Assembly: GCF_024611995.1 (NCBI RefSeq)
Contig: NZ_CP102509.1
Span: forward strand, 8,370,001-8,434,000
Length of the DNA stretch: 64,000 bases
Direction of reading: 5' to 3'
DNA from: Streptomyces sp. NBC_00162
GTDB lineage: Bacteria; Actinomycetota; Actinomycetes; Streptomycetales; Streptomycetaceae
Under the pieces are notes generated by a model that did not search any database, was not told the origin of the DNA, and was given only the letters and a program-made list of their open reading frames with translations. Position numbers and translations under genes: made by a program. Positions 37,021 to 45,917 of this stretch are shown in pieces (the stretch's first letter is position 1; every line of letters starts with the position of its first letter).

Positions 37021-37797
37021 TCACCCTTCACGCCACGTGCCTGCGCATGGCGGCCGGCGACCGGGCCCAGTGCGGTGACCGCTAAGCGGGGAGTGAGCCG
37101 GAGCTCTCAGGGCGCTCATGCCCTGGAGGAGCAGGCGCAGTCCGAACTCGAACTGGGCGGCGAAGTCGCTGCTGGTGAGGGTCGGCAGGGCGGCCTCGAC
37201 GTGGGGGAACCGCCCGGGCGTGGCCGCCACCGCCTCGCGGAGGCGGTCGGCGTCGGGCCCGGTCGCCGCGTTGCCCGGTCCTTCGAGGGCGGCCTGCTCC
37301 TCCAGCGTGTGGCCAGTGGTGAAGTTGACCAGGGTGAAGGCGGCCCGTGGGGCGTCCTCCGCGCCGAATCCCGCCTTGCGCAGGAGTCCGATGAGGGCGT
37401 CGGCGAAGCCCAGGGTGTTCGTGCCGGTGGAGTGGGTGCCGGCGTAGACGCGGGCGCCGTCGCGGTGGGCGAGCAGGGCGGCGCGCATGCGGCGGGCCAG
37501 TCCGGCCACCTGCTCGTCCCAGGCGGCACCGTCGTCGGCCACCTCGGCGCAGCCGGCCAGCATGTGCTCGGCCATGGCGGTGAGCAAGTCCTGTTTCGTC
37601 GCGAAATACCGGTACAGGGCGCCGGCCTGTACGCCCATCGCCTCGGCCAGCCTGCGCATGGTGAGCGCGTCGAGCCCGGCCTCGTCGAGGAGCCCGAGCG
37701 CGGTTTCGACCGTGCGTCGCTGATCCAGCCGCGGAGGTCTGCCGCGTGCGGGCCGGGTGGCCGCGGTGCCGTCCTGTGGGGTTGACGAGAAGTCCAT
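37021..37797 (-). CDS. TetR family transcriptional regulator (TetR_C-type)
   Basis: A 258-residue repressor. The N-terminal HTH is ETALGLLDEAGLDALTMRRL, then AEAMGVQAGALYRYFATKQD. The C-terminal domain resembles tetracycline-repressor-type ligand domains (FTLVNFTTGHTLEEQAAL near residue 150, FEFGLRLLLQGM near 225). The last 25 residues are irregular. ATG 37797 is 63 bases from the start of the divergent FAD monooxygenase, and two perfect palindromes lie between them, the obvious binding sites. It probably represses itself and the monooxygenase until an aromatic ligand binds. Confidence 0.9.
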   Translation of the reverse strand: MDFSSTPQDGTAATRPARGRPPRLDQRRTVETALGLLDEAGLDALTMRRLAEAMGVQAGALYRYFATKQDLLTAMAEHMLAGCAEVADDGAAWDEQVAGLARRMRAALLAHRDGARVYAGTHSTGTNTLGFADALIGLLRKAGFGAEDAPRAAFTLVNFTTGHTLEEQAALEGPGNAATGPDADRLREAVAATPGRFPHVEAALPTLTSSDFAAQFEFGLRLLLQGMSALRAPAHSPLSGHRTGPGRRPPCAGTWREG

Positions 37798-37810
37798 GAC
37801 CCTCACTATA

Positions 37811-37840
37811 GTGAACATCGTTCACGTGAACGCTGTTCAC
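37811..37840. promoter_or_regulatory. Tandem TetR operators
   Basis: Two directly abutting 15-bp palindromes, GTGAACATCGTTCAC (37811-37825) and GTGAACGCTGTTCAC (37826-37840). Both have the form GTGAAC-N3-GTTCAC. They lie between divergent tetR and monooxygenase starts. Confidence 0.85.
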
Positions 37841-37860
37841 TAAATCTGGAGGTTGAGTCG

Positions 37861-39357
37861 ATGGACACCGATGTGCTCGTGGTCGGGGCGGGACCGACGG
37901 GACTGATGCTCGCCGCCGAACTGGCCCTGGCGGGCGTCCGTGTACGGGTCGTGGAGCGGCGGGACGAACGGCAGCGGGACTCGCGGGCGCTGAGCCTGCA
38001 TCCGCGTAGCATCGAGCTGATGGACCAGCGCGGGATCGCCGACCGGTTCCTGGCCCTGGGCCGGACCGTGCCGGGCTGGCATTTCGCGGGCCTCGACACC
38101 CGCCTCGACTTCACCGGGCTCGACACCCGGCATCCGTACTCCCTCTTCCTGGCCCAGAGCCGGACCGAAGAGCTGCTCGAACTGCGGGCCCGGGAGCTCG
38201 GCGCCGAGATCCGGCGCGGATGGGAGGCCGTGGGCCTGCGCCAGGACGAGAACGGTGTGGAGCTGCGGCTGAACGGAGCCGGCGGTACCGAGAGCGTGTC
38301 CGCCCGGTACGTCGTGGGATGTGACGGTGGGCGGAGCTTCGTACGGCGGGCGGCCGGGATCGACTTCCCGGGCACGGACGAGACTCTGACCGGGATGCTG
38401 GGGGACTTCCGCACGATGGACCCGCTGGCCGTCAATCGGGCGCGTGCGCACGGCGTGCTGGTGGCGCCGCTGGAGGACGGGCTGACCCGGCTCGTATACA
38501 TCGACCCGGAGCGCATGCGGGTGCCCGCGGCGGAGCCGGTGACGCTGGAGGAGTTCCGCACCTCACTGGTACGGATCTGCGGTACCGACTGCGCTGTGGC
38601 GGACCCCCGTTGGCTGTCGCGCTTCGGCAACGCCACCCGGCTGGCGGCCCGTTACCGTGCGGGGCGCGTCCTGCTGGCGGGCGATGCCGCCCACATCCAC
38701 TTCCCGGCGGCCGGGCAGGGCCTCAACACCGGCCTCCAGGACGCGGTGAACCTGGGGTGGAAGCTGGCAGCGGAGATCCACGGCTGGGCGCTGGCCGGGC
38801 TGCTCGACAGCTACCACGACGAACGCCACCCGGTCGGGCGGGCCGTCACCGAGAACACCGAAGTCCAGACCCTGCTCATGGAACTGACGCTCCTCACCCC
38901 GTACCAGGGACCCGCCGCAGCTCTGCGCCGTCTTCTGGATGGGCTGCTGGGTGTGGAGGAGGTCAACCGTCGCCTGGCCGGCATGGTCACCGCCCTCGAC
39001 ACCCACTACCCGGCCCCGGCCGAGGGTGCGGACCTGCTGGTCGGGCGGCGGGTCCCCGACATCGGGCTGACCGTGCCCGGCGCGGCGGCCGCCCGTGTCT
39101 ATGAACTCCTCCACGAGGGCCGCCCGCTCCACCTCGACCTCACCCGGGACCGGGCGTCATACCAGGATCCGGGCGCCGCGCACATCACCGCGGTCGCACC
39201 CCTCGACCATGGCAGACACCCCGAACTCGCCGGGGTGACCGAACTCCTGGTACGCCCCGACGGGCACATCGCCTGGGCCACCCGGGCGACCGATACGCGG
39301 ACCCGCCGCGAGGACCGCGCCGAAGCGCTGGCCGCTTGGGGCGGTTCGGCCGCGTAA
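37861..39357 (+). CDS. FAD-dependent monooxygenase (PheA/TfdB family)
   Basis: A 498-residue flavin hydroxylase. Motifs: VLVVGAGPTGLMLAAELALA at the N-terminus, VVGCDGGRSFVRRAAG (DG motif, about residue 155) and VLLAGDAAHIHFPAAGQGLN (GD motif, about 275). A thioredoxin-like C-terminal domain ends with ELLVRPDGHIAWATRA. Relatives hydroxylate aromatic antibiotics such as tetracyclines and rifamycins or polyketide intermediates. Its control by a tetracycline-repressor-like TetR makes drug modification a reasonable guess. ATG 37861 has GGAGG eight bases upstream. Unlike the 5.2 kb enzyme it has a normal leader. Confidence 0.92.
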   Translation: MDTDVLVVGAGPTGLMLAAELALAGVRVRVVERRDERQRDSRALSLHPRSIELMDQRGIADRFLALGRTVPGWHFAGLDTRLDFTGLDTRHPYSLFLAQSRTEELLELRARELGAEIRRGWEAVGLRQDENGVELRLNGAGGTESVSARYVVGCDGGRSFVRRAAGIDFPGTDETLTGMLGDFRTMDPLAVNRARAHGVLVAPLEDGLTRLVYIDPERMRVPAAEPVTLEEFRTSLVRICGTDCAVADPRWLSRFGNATRLAARYRAGRVLLAGDAAHIHFPAAGQGLNTGLQDAVNLGWKLAAEIHGWALAGLLDSYHDERHPVGRAVTENTEVQTLLMELTLLTPYQGPAAALRRLLDGLLGVEEVNRRLAGMVTALDTHYPAPAEGADLLVGRRVPDIGLTVPGAAAARVYELLHEGRPLHLDLTRDRASYQDPGAAHITAVAPLDHGRHPELAGVTELLVRPDGHIAWATRATDTRTRREDRAEALAAWGGSAA

Positions 39358-39359
39358 GG

Positions 39360-39499
39360 CCCCGCGAAGGCGTCGCCCAGCCCGTATCCGTCCGGTCCGG
39401 CCGTTGCCCGGATGCCGGCGCCATGACGGAGCCGAAGACCGTCATGCCGACGATGCCGCCGAGCCCACGGGCGAGTGTCACCAAGGAGCTCGCCACGCC
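39360..39499 (-). pseudogene. MFS drug transporter, C-terminal fragment
   Basis: The minus strand reads ASSLVTLARGLGGIVGMTVF then GSVMAP, the late transmembrane region of 14-helix drug:H+ antiporters. In a shifted frame AGPDGYGLGDAFAG follows. About 430 residues of the transporter are missing. Confidence 0.55.
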
Positions 39500-39526
39500 C
39501 GGATCCCGTTCCTGAACGGGATCCGG
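39499..39526. terminator. 13-bp perfect inverted repeat
   Basis: CCGGATCCCGTTC (39499-39511) pairs with GAACGGGATCCGG (39514-39526), leaving only two bases between arms. It lies 40 bases beyond the stop of the minus-strand winged-helix gene and may terminate it. The near-absent loop also allows an operator. Confidence 0.6.
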
Positions 39527-39565
39527 AGCGATCGGCAGTTCTCGGGGAAGCCTCGCGGGTGTCGC

Positions 39566-40681
39566 TCAGCGGGGAGACGCGGCGATCTGTACGCGGTTGC
39601 TGTCGTGGTCGGACAGGAACGCAGCCAGGCTCGTGCCCTCTTCGGTGACGGCGGTGTGCTCGGTTCGGGTGATGCCGCGCAGCGGGGTGACGAGCACTGT
39701 GCCCCGGTCGACGGTCCAGGTCGCGGCGACCCGGCCGTCCACCAGTACGACGCGTGCGCCGGCGACGGACAGGCCGCGGTGGGCGTCGTCGATGATTCGG
39801 CTTCGGTCGTGGTAGCCGAGGATCGCGTTGTCGAACGCCGGCAGGAACCGCACCGGGGCGGGTGTGTCGGGGTCGGGGCGCGGTGCGTCGGGAAGGTCCA
39901 GCAGTTCCCGGCCCCGCCCGTCTCGGAAGGTGACCAGCTCCTCGCGGATCGCGGCGACCGCAGCCGGCAGTCCGGCGAGGCCGCACCAGGCGCGCAGGTC
40001 GGCCGAGGCCGCGGGGCCGAAAGCGGCCAGATAGCGGCGTACCAGGGCTTCGCCGACCGGATCGGAGCCGTCCAGGGACGGGGACGGCGGGTCGATCTCG
40101 CGCCCCAGCCAGGAGGAGAGCGGGACGTTGCGCACTCCCGCCTTTGTCCGCCACAGCCCGCGCGGCGGCAGCTGCGCCACCGGGACGAGGGCGGCGATCA
40201 ACATTTCTCCCAGTGCCCTCGGCCCCGGCGCCGGCCAGCGCTCGGCGAGTGCCCGCGCGAGCTCTGTCATCGAGCGGGGCTCGCCGTCGGCCAGCACCGC
40301 CCGGCCCGCCGCGGCGAGCTCGTCGAGGTCTATCCCGTCGAGCTCGCGGCGGTAGGTCCCGAGTACCCGCTGGCGCAGCATGGCGTCGTGGCGGGCCCGC
40401 CAGGCCAGGGCGTCGTCGGCGGTGACGAGGTGGACGGTGCGGCGCATGAGGTGGGTCCGCACCACGTTGCGCCCGGTCAGCTGGTCGTCCAGCGTCGCCG
40501 GGTCGAACGCGCGCAGCCGCGACCAGAGCCCGGTGAACGGTTCCTGCGGTTCCTGCGCTTGCAGGCCGCCGAGGTGTGCGACGGCGGCGAGGATCGGGGT
40601 GGCGGCGCGGTCGAGCAGCAGCTGCCGGGCGAGCGTCGCGCGGCCCAGCGCTCTGCTGTCGAGGACGGTCCCGGTGCTCAC
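39566..40681 (-). CDS. Winged-helix DNA-binding domain protein (HTH_42/YcaQ-like)
   Basis: A 371-residue protein of the winged-helix family with the YcaQ-like layout: ATLARQLLLDRAATPILAAV, LGGLQAQEPQEPFTGLWSRL, NVVRTHLMRRTVHLVTADDA, and FLPAFDNAILGYHDRSRII near residue 290. Three winged-helix units are usual, and relatives include DNA glycosylases that unhook crosslinks, as well as uncharacterised actinobacterial members. GTG 40681 overlaps the stop of the VOC gene (GTGA), so the two are coupled. A longer frame upstream is antisense to the VOC gene's 3' end and is rejected. Confidence 0.85.
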   Translation of the reverse strand: MSTGTVLDSRALGRATLARQLLLDRAATPILAAVAHLGGLQAQEPQEPFTGLWSRLRAFDPATLDDQLTGRNVVRTHLMRRTVHLVTADDALAWRARHDAMLRQRVLGTYRRELDGIDLDELAAAGRAVLADGEPRSMTELARALAERWPAPGPRALGEMLIAALVPVAQLPPRGLWRTKAGVRNVPLSSWLGREIDPPSPSLDGSDPVGEALVRRYLAAFGPAASADLRAWCGLAGLPAAVAAIREELVTFRDGRGRELLDLPDAPRPDPDTPAPVRFLPAFDNAILGYHDRSRIIDDAHRGLSVAGARVVLVDGRVAATWTVDRGTVLVTPLRGITRTEHTAVTEEGTSLAAFLSDHDSNRVQIAASPR

Positions 40682-41103
40682 GAGGCGTTGTAGTCGTTGG
40701 CGACGTCCACGACCCAGGTGACGCCGAACCGGTCCTTGAGCATCCCGTAGAGGGGCGCCCACTGCGCGGGCTCCAGCGCCTGCACGATGGTCGCGCCCTC
40801 GGATAGCTTCTCCCAGTACGCGGTGATCTCCTCGGCCGTCTCACCGCGGAGCGAGACGAAGAACGCGTTCTCGCCCCGGTCCCACGGCAGGCTCGCGGGC
40901 ACGTCGTAGGCCATCACGCGAAATCCGCTGTCGGCGGCCACTTGGCCCCACATCACCTGATCGGCCTCGGACGGCTCCTGGACGTTTCCGGCGTCCTTGT
41001 ACGTGACCACGACCACATCCCCGCCGAACACCGACTGGTAGAAGGCCAGTGCCTCGCGGGCGTCGCCCCGGAAGTTCAGGTGGATCACGGTGTTGACGGA
41101 CAT
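40678..41103 (-). CDS. VOC family protein (PhnB-like)
   Basis: A 141-residue PhnB/glyoxalase-fold protein beginning SVNTVIHLNFRGDAREALAF, with YQSVFGGDVVVVTYKD and the closing FGVTWVVDV. PhnB-like members have a swapped beta-alpha arrangement and often lack full metal ligation; here the early His and late Asp are present but catalytic function is not assured. It is coupled to the downstream winged-helix gene and divergent from the WYL regulator; a perfect inverted repeat between the two is a likely operator for both directions. Confidence 0.88.
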   Translation of the reverse strand: MSVNTVIHLNFRGDAREALAFYQSVFGGDVVVVTYKDAGNVQEPSEADQVMWGQVAADSGFRVMAYDVPASLPWDRGENAFFVSLRGETAEEITAYWEKLSEGATIVQALEPAQWAPLYGMLKDRFGVTWVVDVANDYNAS

Positions 41104-41164
41104 GACGGCAGCTCCTCGTCGCTCGATTCATCGGCTGGTGCCGATCACTCGATGACCACCGTCG

Positions 41165-41199
41165 CAGGAGAAGCGGACAGGATGTGGCCGCTTCTCCTG
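41165..41199. promoter_or_regulatory. Inverted repeat between VOC and WYL genes, putative operator
   Basis: CAGGAGAAGCGG (41165-41176) and CCGCTTCTCCTG (41188-41199) are exact reverse complements around an 11-bp spacer. The centre-to-centre spacing is 23 bp, about two helical turns. It ends 14 bases before the WYL start codon. Autoregulation by the WYL protein is likely. Confidence 0.7.
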
Positions 41200-41213
41200 G
41201 CAGGATGGAGCTC

Positions 41214-42197
41214 ATGCAGAAGACCTCAGCGCGGCTGCTGTCGCTGCTCTCGCTCCTCCAGGCGCACCGCGACTGGCCGGGGCAGTTGCTGGCCGACCGG
41301 CTGGAGGTCAGCCCGCGCACCGTGCGCCGCGACGTCGACCGGCTGCGCGAGCTCGGCTACCCGATCCTGACCACGAAGGGCCCGGACGGGGGCTACCGGC
41401 TCGACGCCGGCACGGAACTGCCGCCACTGCTGTTCGACGACGAGCAGGCCGTCGCGCTTGCCGTAGCTCTCCAGATCGCCACCATCAGCGGCGCCGGGAT
41501 CGAGGCGGCCGCGGCGCGCGCCCTGACCACTGTCCGGCAGGTCATGCCCGCTCGGCTGCGCCACGGGATCGATGCCCTCCGCTTCACCGCCGTCGAGCGG
41601 CCCGCAACCCGGCCCGACCCGCAGGTCGACAGCAGCGTGCTCATGGCGCTCAGCGCCGCCGTGCACGCCCGGGAGGTGCTCCGCTTTCGCTACGGGCCCG
41701 CCGCTGATGCCCCGTCCCGCCGGGTGCAGCCCCACCACCTCGTCACCTGGGGCGGACGCTGGTATCTCGTCGCCTGGGACCTCGACCGTGAGGACTGGCG
41801 CACCTTTCGCGCCGACCGGATCACCCCGCGGACCCCCACCGGTCCCCGCTTCACCCCGCGAGAGGTGCCCGGAGGCGATGTGGCCGCCTTCGTGGCCGCG
41901 AGGTTCCAGGGCTCCGATGGCTCCGGTGACTGGCCGTGCCGCGGCGAGGTGATCCTCGACCTGCCCGCCGCCGAGGTGTTGCCGTACACCCGCGACGGCG
42001 TCGTCGAAGAGCTCGCCCCGAACCGCTGCCGGCTCATCCTGGGCTCGTGGTCATGGCCAGCCCTGGCCGCCGCCATCGGCAGCTTCGACGCCGACATCGA
42101 GGTAGTCGGCCCGCCCGAGCTCAAGGACGCCTTCGCGCACCTGGCCCGCCGCTACGGCAACGCCGTAACCGCCACGTCTCCACCCACGATCTCCTGA
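41214..42197 (+). CDS. WYL-domain transcriptional regulator (YafY/DeoR-type)
   Basis: A 327-residue regulator. The N-terminal winged HTH is SARLLSLLSLLQAHRDWPGQ, then SPRTVRRDVDRLRELGYPIL. The WYL domain follows (VLRFRYGPAADAPSRRVQPH, HLVTWGGRWYLVAWDLDRED, residues about 145-215), then a WCX-type C-terminal domain ending HLARRYGNAV. WYL domains sense nucleic acids or small ligands in DNA-damage and defence contexts. ATG 41214 has GGAG five bases upstream. It is divergent from the VOC/winged-helix pair, which it probably controls. Confidence 0.92.
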   Translation: MQKTSARLLSLLSLLQAHRDWPGQLLADRLEVSPRTVRRDVDRLRELGYPILTTKGPDGGYRLDAGTELPPLLFDDEQAVALAVALQIATISGAGIEAAAARALTTVRQVMPARLRHGIDALRFTAVERPATRPDPQVDSSVLMALSAAVHAREVLRFRYGPAADAPSRRVQPHHLVTWGGRWYLVAWDLDREDWRTFRADRITPRTPTGPRFTPREVPGGDVAAFVAARFQGSDGSGDWPCRGEVILDLPAAEVLPYTRDGVVEELAPNRCRLILGSWSWPALAAAIGSFDADIEVVGPPELKDAFAHLARRYGNAVTATSPPTIS

Positions 42198-42431
42198 GCC
42201 ACCCGAACGTCGGTCAGGTGTGCAGGCGGCTGTTGAGTCCGTCCTGGTCACTTGGCAACAGCGGGGACGCATCCGGCCGTCACCTGGATGCCGGCGGTGC
42301 AGTGCCGTGGGGTCTGGCGGTGGACCAGGCCGGGCGTGAGGCGCTGTTGACGTATGCGGCTGACTGCCCGAACGTGAACCTCGCCTTCGAGCGGGCGACT
42401 GAGACAGCCCCCGGCCATCGGACTGCAGAGC
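42198..42431. other. Gene-free stretch
   Basis: A plus-strand frame here reads AGREALLTYAADCPNVNLAF, possibly a fragment of an unidentified gene; no start or domain supports it. Confidence 0.3.
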
Positions 42432-42926
42432 TCAACCGGCCTTGGACGGCGGGGGAGGGCGGAGGCAGACCCATACCCTCTTGCCATTTCCGTCCCTGTT
42501 CGGCCAGAACGACCATTGGTCGGCGAGAGAGGCCACCAGTCCAAGTCCGCGGCCGGATTGCGCTGATGGCGCCGGGTCGCGTGGTGTGGGTTGGGCGGTG
42601 GAGTTGTCCTCGAGCTGGATGATGAGGGCGTTGCCAGGCCGCCATGTGAGGTCGAGGCAGATGTGCTCGTGGTGGCCCTCGGGTTTCGTGCGGCCGTGGA
42701 CGACGGCGTTGGTGGCCAGTTCGCTGCAGATCAGGACGGCGTTGTCCTCGAGTTCGGCGCAGCCCCATTCGTCGAGCTTGGCGGCGGCGAAGCGGCGGGC
42801 CGCGCTGGCGGCTCTCATGTCGCTGGGGATCTCCACGCAGGCCGACACCGTTGTGGGGTCTTGGGTGAGCGAAGCCGTGACGTGTCGTGACGCCTCAGGT
42901 TCCAAAAGTGCTGTGTGACGGTTCAT
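42432..42926 (-). CDS. RsbW-like ATP-binding protein (anti-sigma kinase fold)
   Basis: A 164-residue HATPase_c protein. The N box is ELATNAVVHGR (residues about 70-80), the G1-type segment LEDNSTAQPTPRDP and the G2 box SGRGLGLVASLADQW. These bind ATP-Mg in serine kinases that phosphorylate anti-sigma antagonists. Streptomyces carry many such orphan proteins. ATG 42926 has GGAGGG seven bases upstream. There is no STAS or sigma gene beside it, so the partner is unknown. A GGAA-N6-TTCC site lies about 160 bases upstream. Confidence 0.85.
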   Translation of the reverse strand: MNRHTALLEPEASRHVTASLTQDPTTVSACVEIPSDMRAASAARRFAAAKLDEWGCAELEDNAVLICSELATNAVVHGRTKPEGHHEHICLDLTWRPGNALIIQLEDNSTAQPTPRDPAPSAQSGRGLGLVASLADQWSFWPNRDGNGKRVWVCLRPPPPSKAG

Positions 42927-43354
42927 GTGCGGGCCCTCCACGCACCTGCCGATGGCTTCGGGTCCGGGAGCGACGACCGGGATGCAAGATGAGCACCGAC
43001 GCTGGGACGACCCTGGCGGACGGCGGAACCGCCGCCCACCCGCCGGATCCCGCGAGAGCAGGCCCGGCCCATCATTCCATGATGCGGAATTTCTATTCCA
43101 TAAATGTAGAAAACACTGCTTGCTTCGTCAATAGTCATCAGTCGCTCGACGTGTATGAGGGCAGATTCCGGAGGTTCCTCCGGTTTCAGTTCCAGTTCCG
43201 GCTCGGCGCATCCGTCTCCCTCGTCCGGCGCGTACACGGCCCGCGGATCTTCACGTCCAGGCCGCAGAACGCGGCGAAGCCGTCGAAAGTCGGGCTGAGC
43301 GCGCTCCCCGGCCTGTGGGCATGCCGCAGGACGGGTCGCGCGGCATGCCCTGAT
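42927..43354. other. Gap with an AT-rich patch and operator-like site
   Basis: No gene. Bases 43075-43145 are AT-rich and contain the GGAA-N6-TTCC palindrome annotated separately. The rest is the region beyond the 3' end of the permease gene. Confidence 0.45.
43084..43099. promoter_or_regulatory. Purine-permease motif, site 1 (GGAA-N6-TTCC)
   Basis: GCGGAATTTCTATTCC: GGAA (43086-43089), six bases, TTCC (43096-43099). The same pattern occurs at 44983-44996 and 45995-46008. A neighbouring ATTCC-N7-GGAAT arrangement overlaps it on the left. Confidence 0.5.
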
Positions 43355-44814
43355 TCATCGGCTCTGTCGGACGGAACGTGGGGGGAGGTGTGCCTCGCTG
43401 TCGATGCTGTCGAAGGCGTCGACGTGTGCGGTGGGGATGTGGCTCTCGTTGGCCTCGCTGCCGCGTCCGAAGTGGTTCAGGAGCAGGTTGAGGAGGACGG
43501 CGACGAGGCATCCTGCCGTGATGCCCGATCCCAGCACCATGGCGACGGGCGCGGGGAGCCGGTCGTAGAAGTCGGCGGATGCGACGGGGATGAGGCCGAA
43601 GGCAAGGGCGACGGACACGATGATGCCGTTGTGCCCGGTGGCCAGGGAGGCCTTGGCGAGGGTCCGGATTCCGGCGACGGTGATCGAGCCGAAGAAGACG
43701 ACTGCCGCCCCGCCGAGTACGGGCAGCGGCACGAGCGCGACCAGGGAGCCCAGGGCCGGCACGAGGCCCATGAGGACCAGGACGGCTCCGCACAGGGTGA
43801 CCGCGTACCGGCTGCGGATGCGACTGATCGCAACCAGGCCGACGTTTTGGGCGTATGAGCAGCTCACGAAGGCTCCCAGGGCACCGCCGAGCGCGGTGCC
43901 CAGTCCCTGGGCGCGCAGGCTCCCCGCGATGACGCGGTCGTCGACCGGCTTGTCGACGACCGATCCCACCGCGATCAAGGACGCGGTGGACTCCGTCATG
44001 GAGACGAGCATGACGACGAGCATGGTGGCGATGACCGGCGCCTCGAACTGCGGGGCGCCGAAGGCGAACGGCTCGGGGAGCGCGAACAGCGGTGCCTGGG
44101 AGAGGTGGTGGAAGTCGACCTTGCCCATCGGCACCGCGGCGGCCGTGCCGGCGATGAGACCGAGCAGGATCGCCACCCGTTGCAGGAAACGTCCGCTGAG
44201 GAGCCGGTGGAGGAGGAGCGTGAACGCGAGGGTTCCGGCTGCGAGCGCAAGGTTGGACGGTGAGCCGTACCCGGAGGAAGCGGGGTCGCCGCCCCGGGCC
44301 CACTGCCCGGCCACCGGCAGCAGCGAGAGGCCGACCAGCGTGATGACGGAACCGCTGACGACGGGCGGGAAGAAGCGCAGGAGCCGGCAGAACGCCGGAG
44401 CCAGGAGGAAGCAGACGGCCCCGGCGACGAGGGTGGCGCCGAACACCAGGGGCAGGGTGTCCTGCCCCCGTGAGGCGGAAGCGGCCAGGACAGGGAAACC
44501 ACCGCGAACGACACGCCGTTGGTGATGGGCAGCGCCGCCCCGACACCCCAGAAGCGCAAGGTCTGGGCGACGGTGGCCAGACCCGCGACGACCAGGCTCG
44601 CGGCTAGCAGAACGGTGAGCTGCGCCGCGGTCAGGCCGAGCGCGCCGCCGATGATCAGCGGAGGTGCCGCGAGGCCCGCGTACATGCTGGCCACGTGCTG
44701 CAGGGCGGCGGGGATCATCCGCCGCATGGGCAGCACTTCGTCCGCGGGGTGAACGGGGAGGGCGGGGTGGGACAGGGCGGAGCGATCGTGCATGAAGAGC
44801 GTAGGGGCGCGCAT
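43355..44814 (-). pseudogene. NCS2 nucleobase permease (uracil-xanthine type), one frameshift
   Basis: ATG 44814 (GGAGGG upstream) starts a cytoplasmic N-terminus leading to ALQHVASMYAGLAAPPLIIG, with the QH motif of NCS2 transporters. Near 44492-44500 the frame slips by one base; the next frame continues LPLVFGATLVAGAVCFLLAP, ESTASLIAVGSVVDKPVDDR, and the NCS2 signature QNVGLVAISR. Repaired, about 485 residues with 12-14 membrane segments. The family imports uracil, xanthine or urate with H+. It is related to the second permease at 46258, and both have a GGAA-N6-TTCC site upstream. Confidence 0.85.
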
Positions 44815-45160
44815 GGAGACAGACCCTCCGAGAGACCGACCGCCCGGCCGGCGCACGGCGGGGACGGTTGAGAGCGAAGCACGGCCGGACGAGCCGGACA
44901 GGTGGACGGACCTGCCCGGAGGGATGCGGAAATCGTGCCGGATTCCCGTGGTGCGGGAGCAGGGACACGATTTCCTTATTGCGGAATTTACTTTCCACTG
45001 TGGACGGCCTTGACCTTACGAACGGGCCTCCCGGTCGTCAACTCCTCCAGGCAGGCCATTTGATTCCTGAGATTCTTTGGAGGTATGCACAATCGCGACC
45101 CGCAGGGGCGATCAACGCGCGTCAACTGGCTTCCCCCAGCGCCCGCGCAATCCGCAGGCC
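44815..45160. other. Intergenic region between divergent permease and XRE genes
   Basis: No gene. It contains the permease leader, an extra GCGGAA half-site near 44926 and the palindrome at 44983-44996. Confidence 0.45.
44981..44996. promoter_or_regulatory. Purine-permease motif, site 2 (GGAA-N6-TTCC)
   Basis: GCGGAATTTACTTTCC in an AT-rich patch 170 bases upstream of the minus-strand permease start. It shares GCGGAATTT with site 1. Confidence 0.55.
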
Positions 45161-45189
45161 TTGGCCGGGGCGGCCGCGGCCCCTACGGT
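45161..45189 (+). promoter_or_regulatory. Putative leaderless promoter of the XRE gene
   Basis: TTGGCC (45161-45166), a 17-bp spacer and TACGGT (45184-45189), eight bases before ATG 45198. No Shine-Dalgarno is visible, so transcription probably starts at or near the ATG. Confidence 0.4.
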
Positions 45190-45197
45190 GTCCCGCT

Positions 45198-45917
45198 ATG
45201 CCATCCCAAGACGATCTCCACAGCCTCTCCGAGGGTGAAAACGCCGCCTATCCCCCGTTCGATCCCCGCCTCGCCGTCCGCGTGCGCGAGCAGCTCGGAC
45301 TCACGCACGGCCAGGTCGCCTGGGCCGTCTCGGCCTTCCGGGGACACCCCCTGCACCCCGATGTGCTCCTGGCCTGGGAGCGGGGCGCGGAGGTGCCGAC
45401 GACCCGTCAGATCGACGCACTGGCAGCCGCGTTGTGGTGTTCACCGGGTGATCTGCTGGGCGAGCCGGCCACGCTCCTGCAGTGCCGGACGCTCCTCGGG
45501 CTGACGGTGGAGCAGGTCGCCACGATGGTCGGCATGACCCGCGACCGCTACGCCGAGGCGGAACGGCGCAACCGATGGCGCGGGTCCGGACGTCAGACCC
45601 AGGCGCTGTTCGAGGTCCTGCGGCCGCCGCCCGCCTGCTTCGTCGACGCGTGCGGCAGGACGGGGCAGCTGCGCGTGCTGCTGCGCGAGGCGGTCACCGG
45701 GTGGTGGCCGAACTACGTACGGCCCGTCGCGAAGATCGTCCCCGTGGCGCCGGCCGAGATCCGCGGTGCCCTGGAACAGCTCCACCTGGCCTACCAGCGG
45801 ATCGACAACCACGGTCGGACCGGAGCCGGCGCCGAGGCGGTCGAGCGCGAGGCGCTGGCTTTCCTCGACCGGGTCGACGAGCAGCTGTGGCGGCGGCTGC
45901 GCACCCAGGAAGCCTGA
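45198..45917 (+). CDS. Double-HTH XRE-type transcriptional regulator
   Basis: A 239-residue protein with two helix-turn-helix units: residues about 25-80 (LAVRVREQLGLTHGQVAWAV, then TTRQIDALAAALWCSPGDLL) and 90-125 (LLQCRTLLGLTVEQVATMVG, MTRDRYAEAERRNRW). The C-terminal 100 residues are helical, ending VDEQLWRRLRTQE. I do not recognise a ligand domain. It lies between two NCS2 permease genes and is a candidate regulator for them, though Streptomyces has many such proteins and an IclR or GntR elsewhere could control the motif. The start appears leaderless. Confidence 0.75.
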   Translation: MPSQDDLHSLSEGENAAYPPFDPRLAVRVREQLGLTHGQVAWAVSAFRGHPLHPDVLLAWERGAEVPTTRQIDALAAALWCSPGDLLGEPATLLQCRTLLGLTVEQVATMVGMTRDRYAEAERRNRWRGSGRQTQALFEVLRPPPACFVDACGRTGQLRVLLREAVTGWWPNYVRPVAKIVPVAPAEIRGALEQLHLAYQRIDNHGRTGAGAEAVEREALAFLDRVDEQLWRRLRTQEA

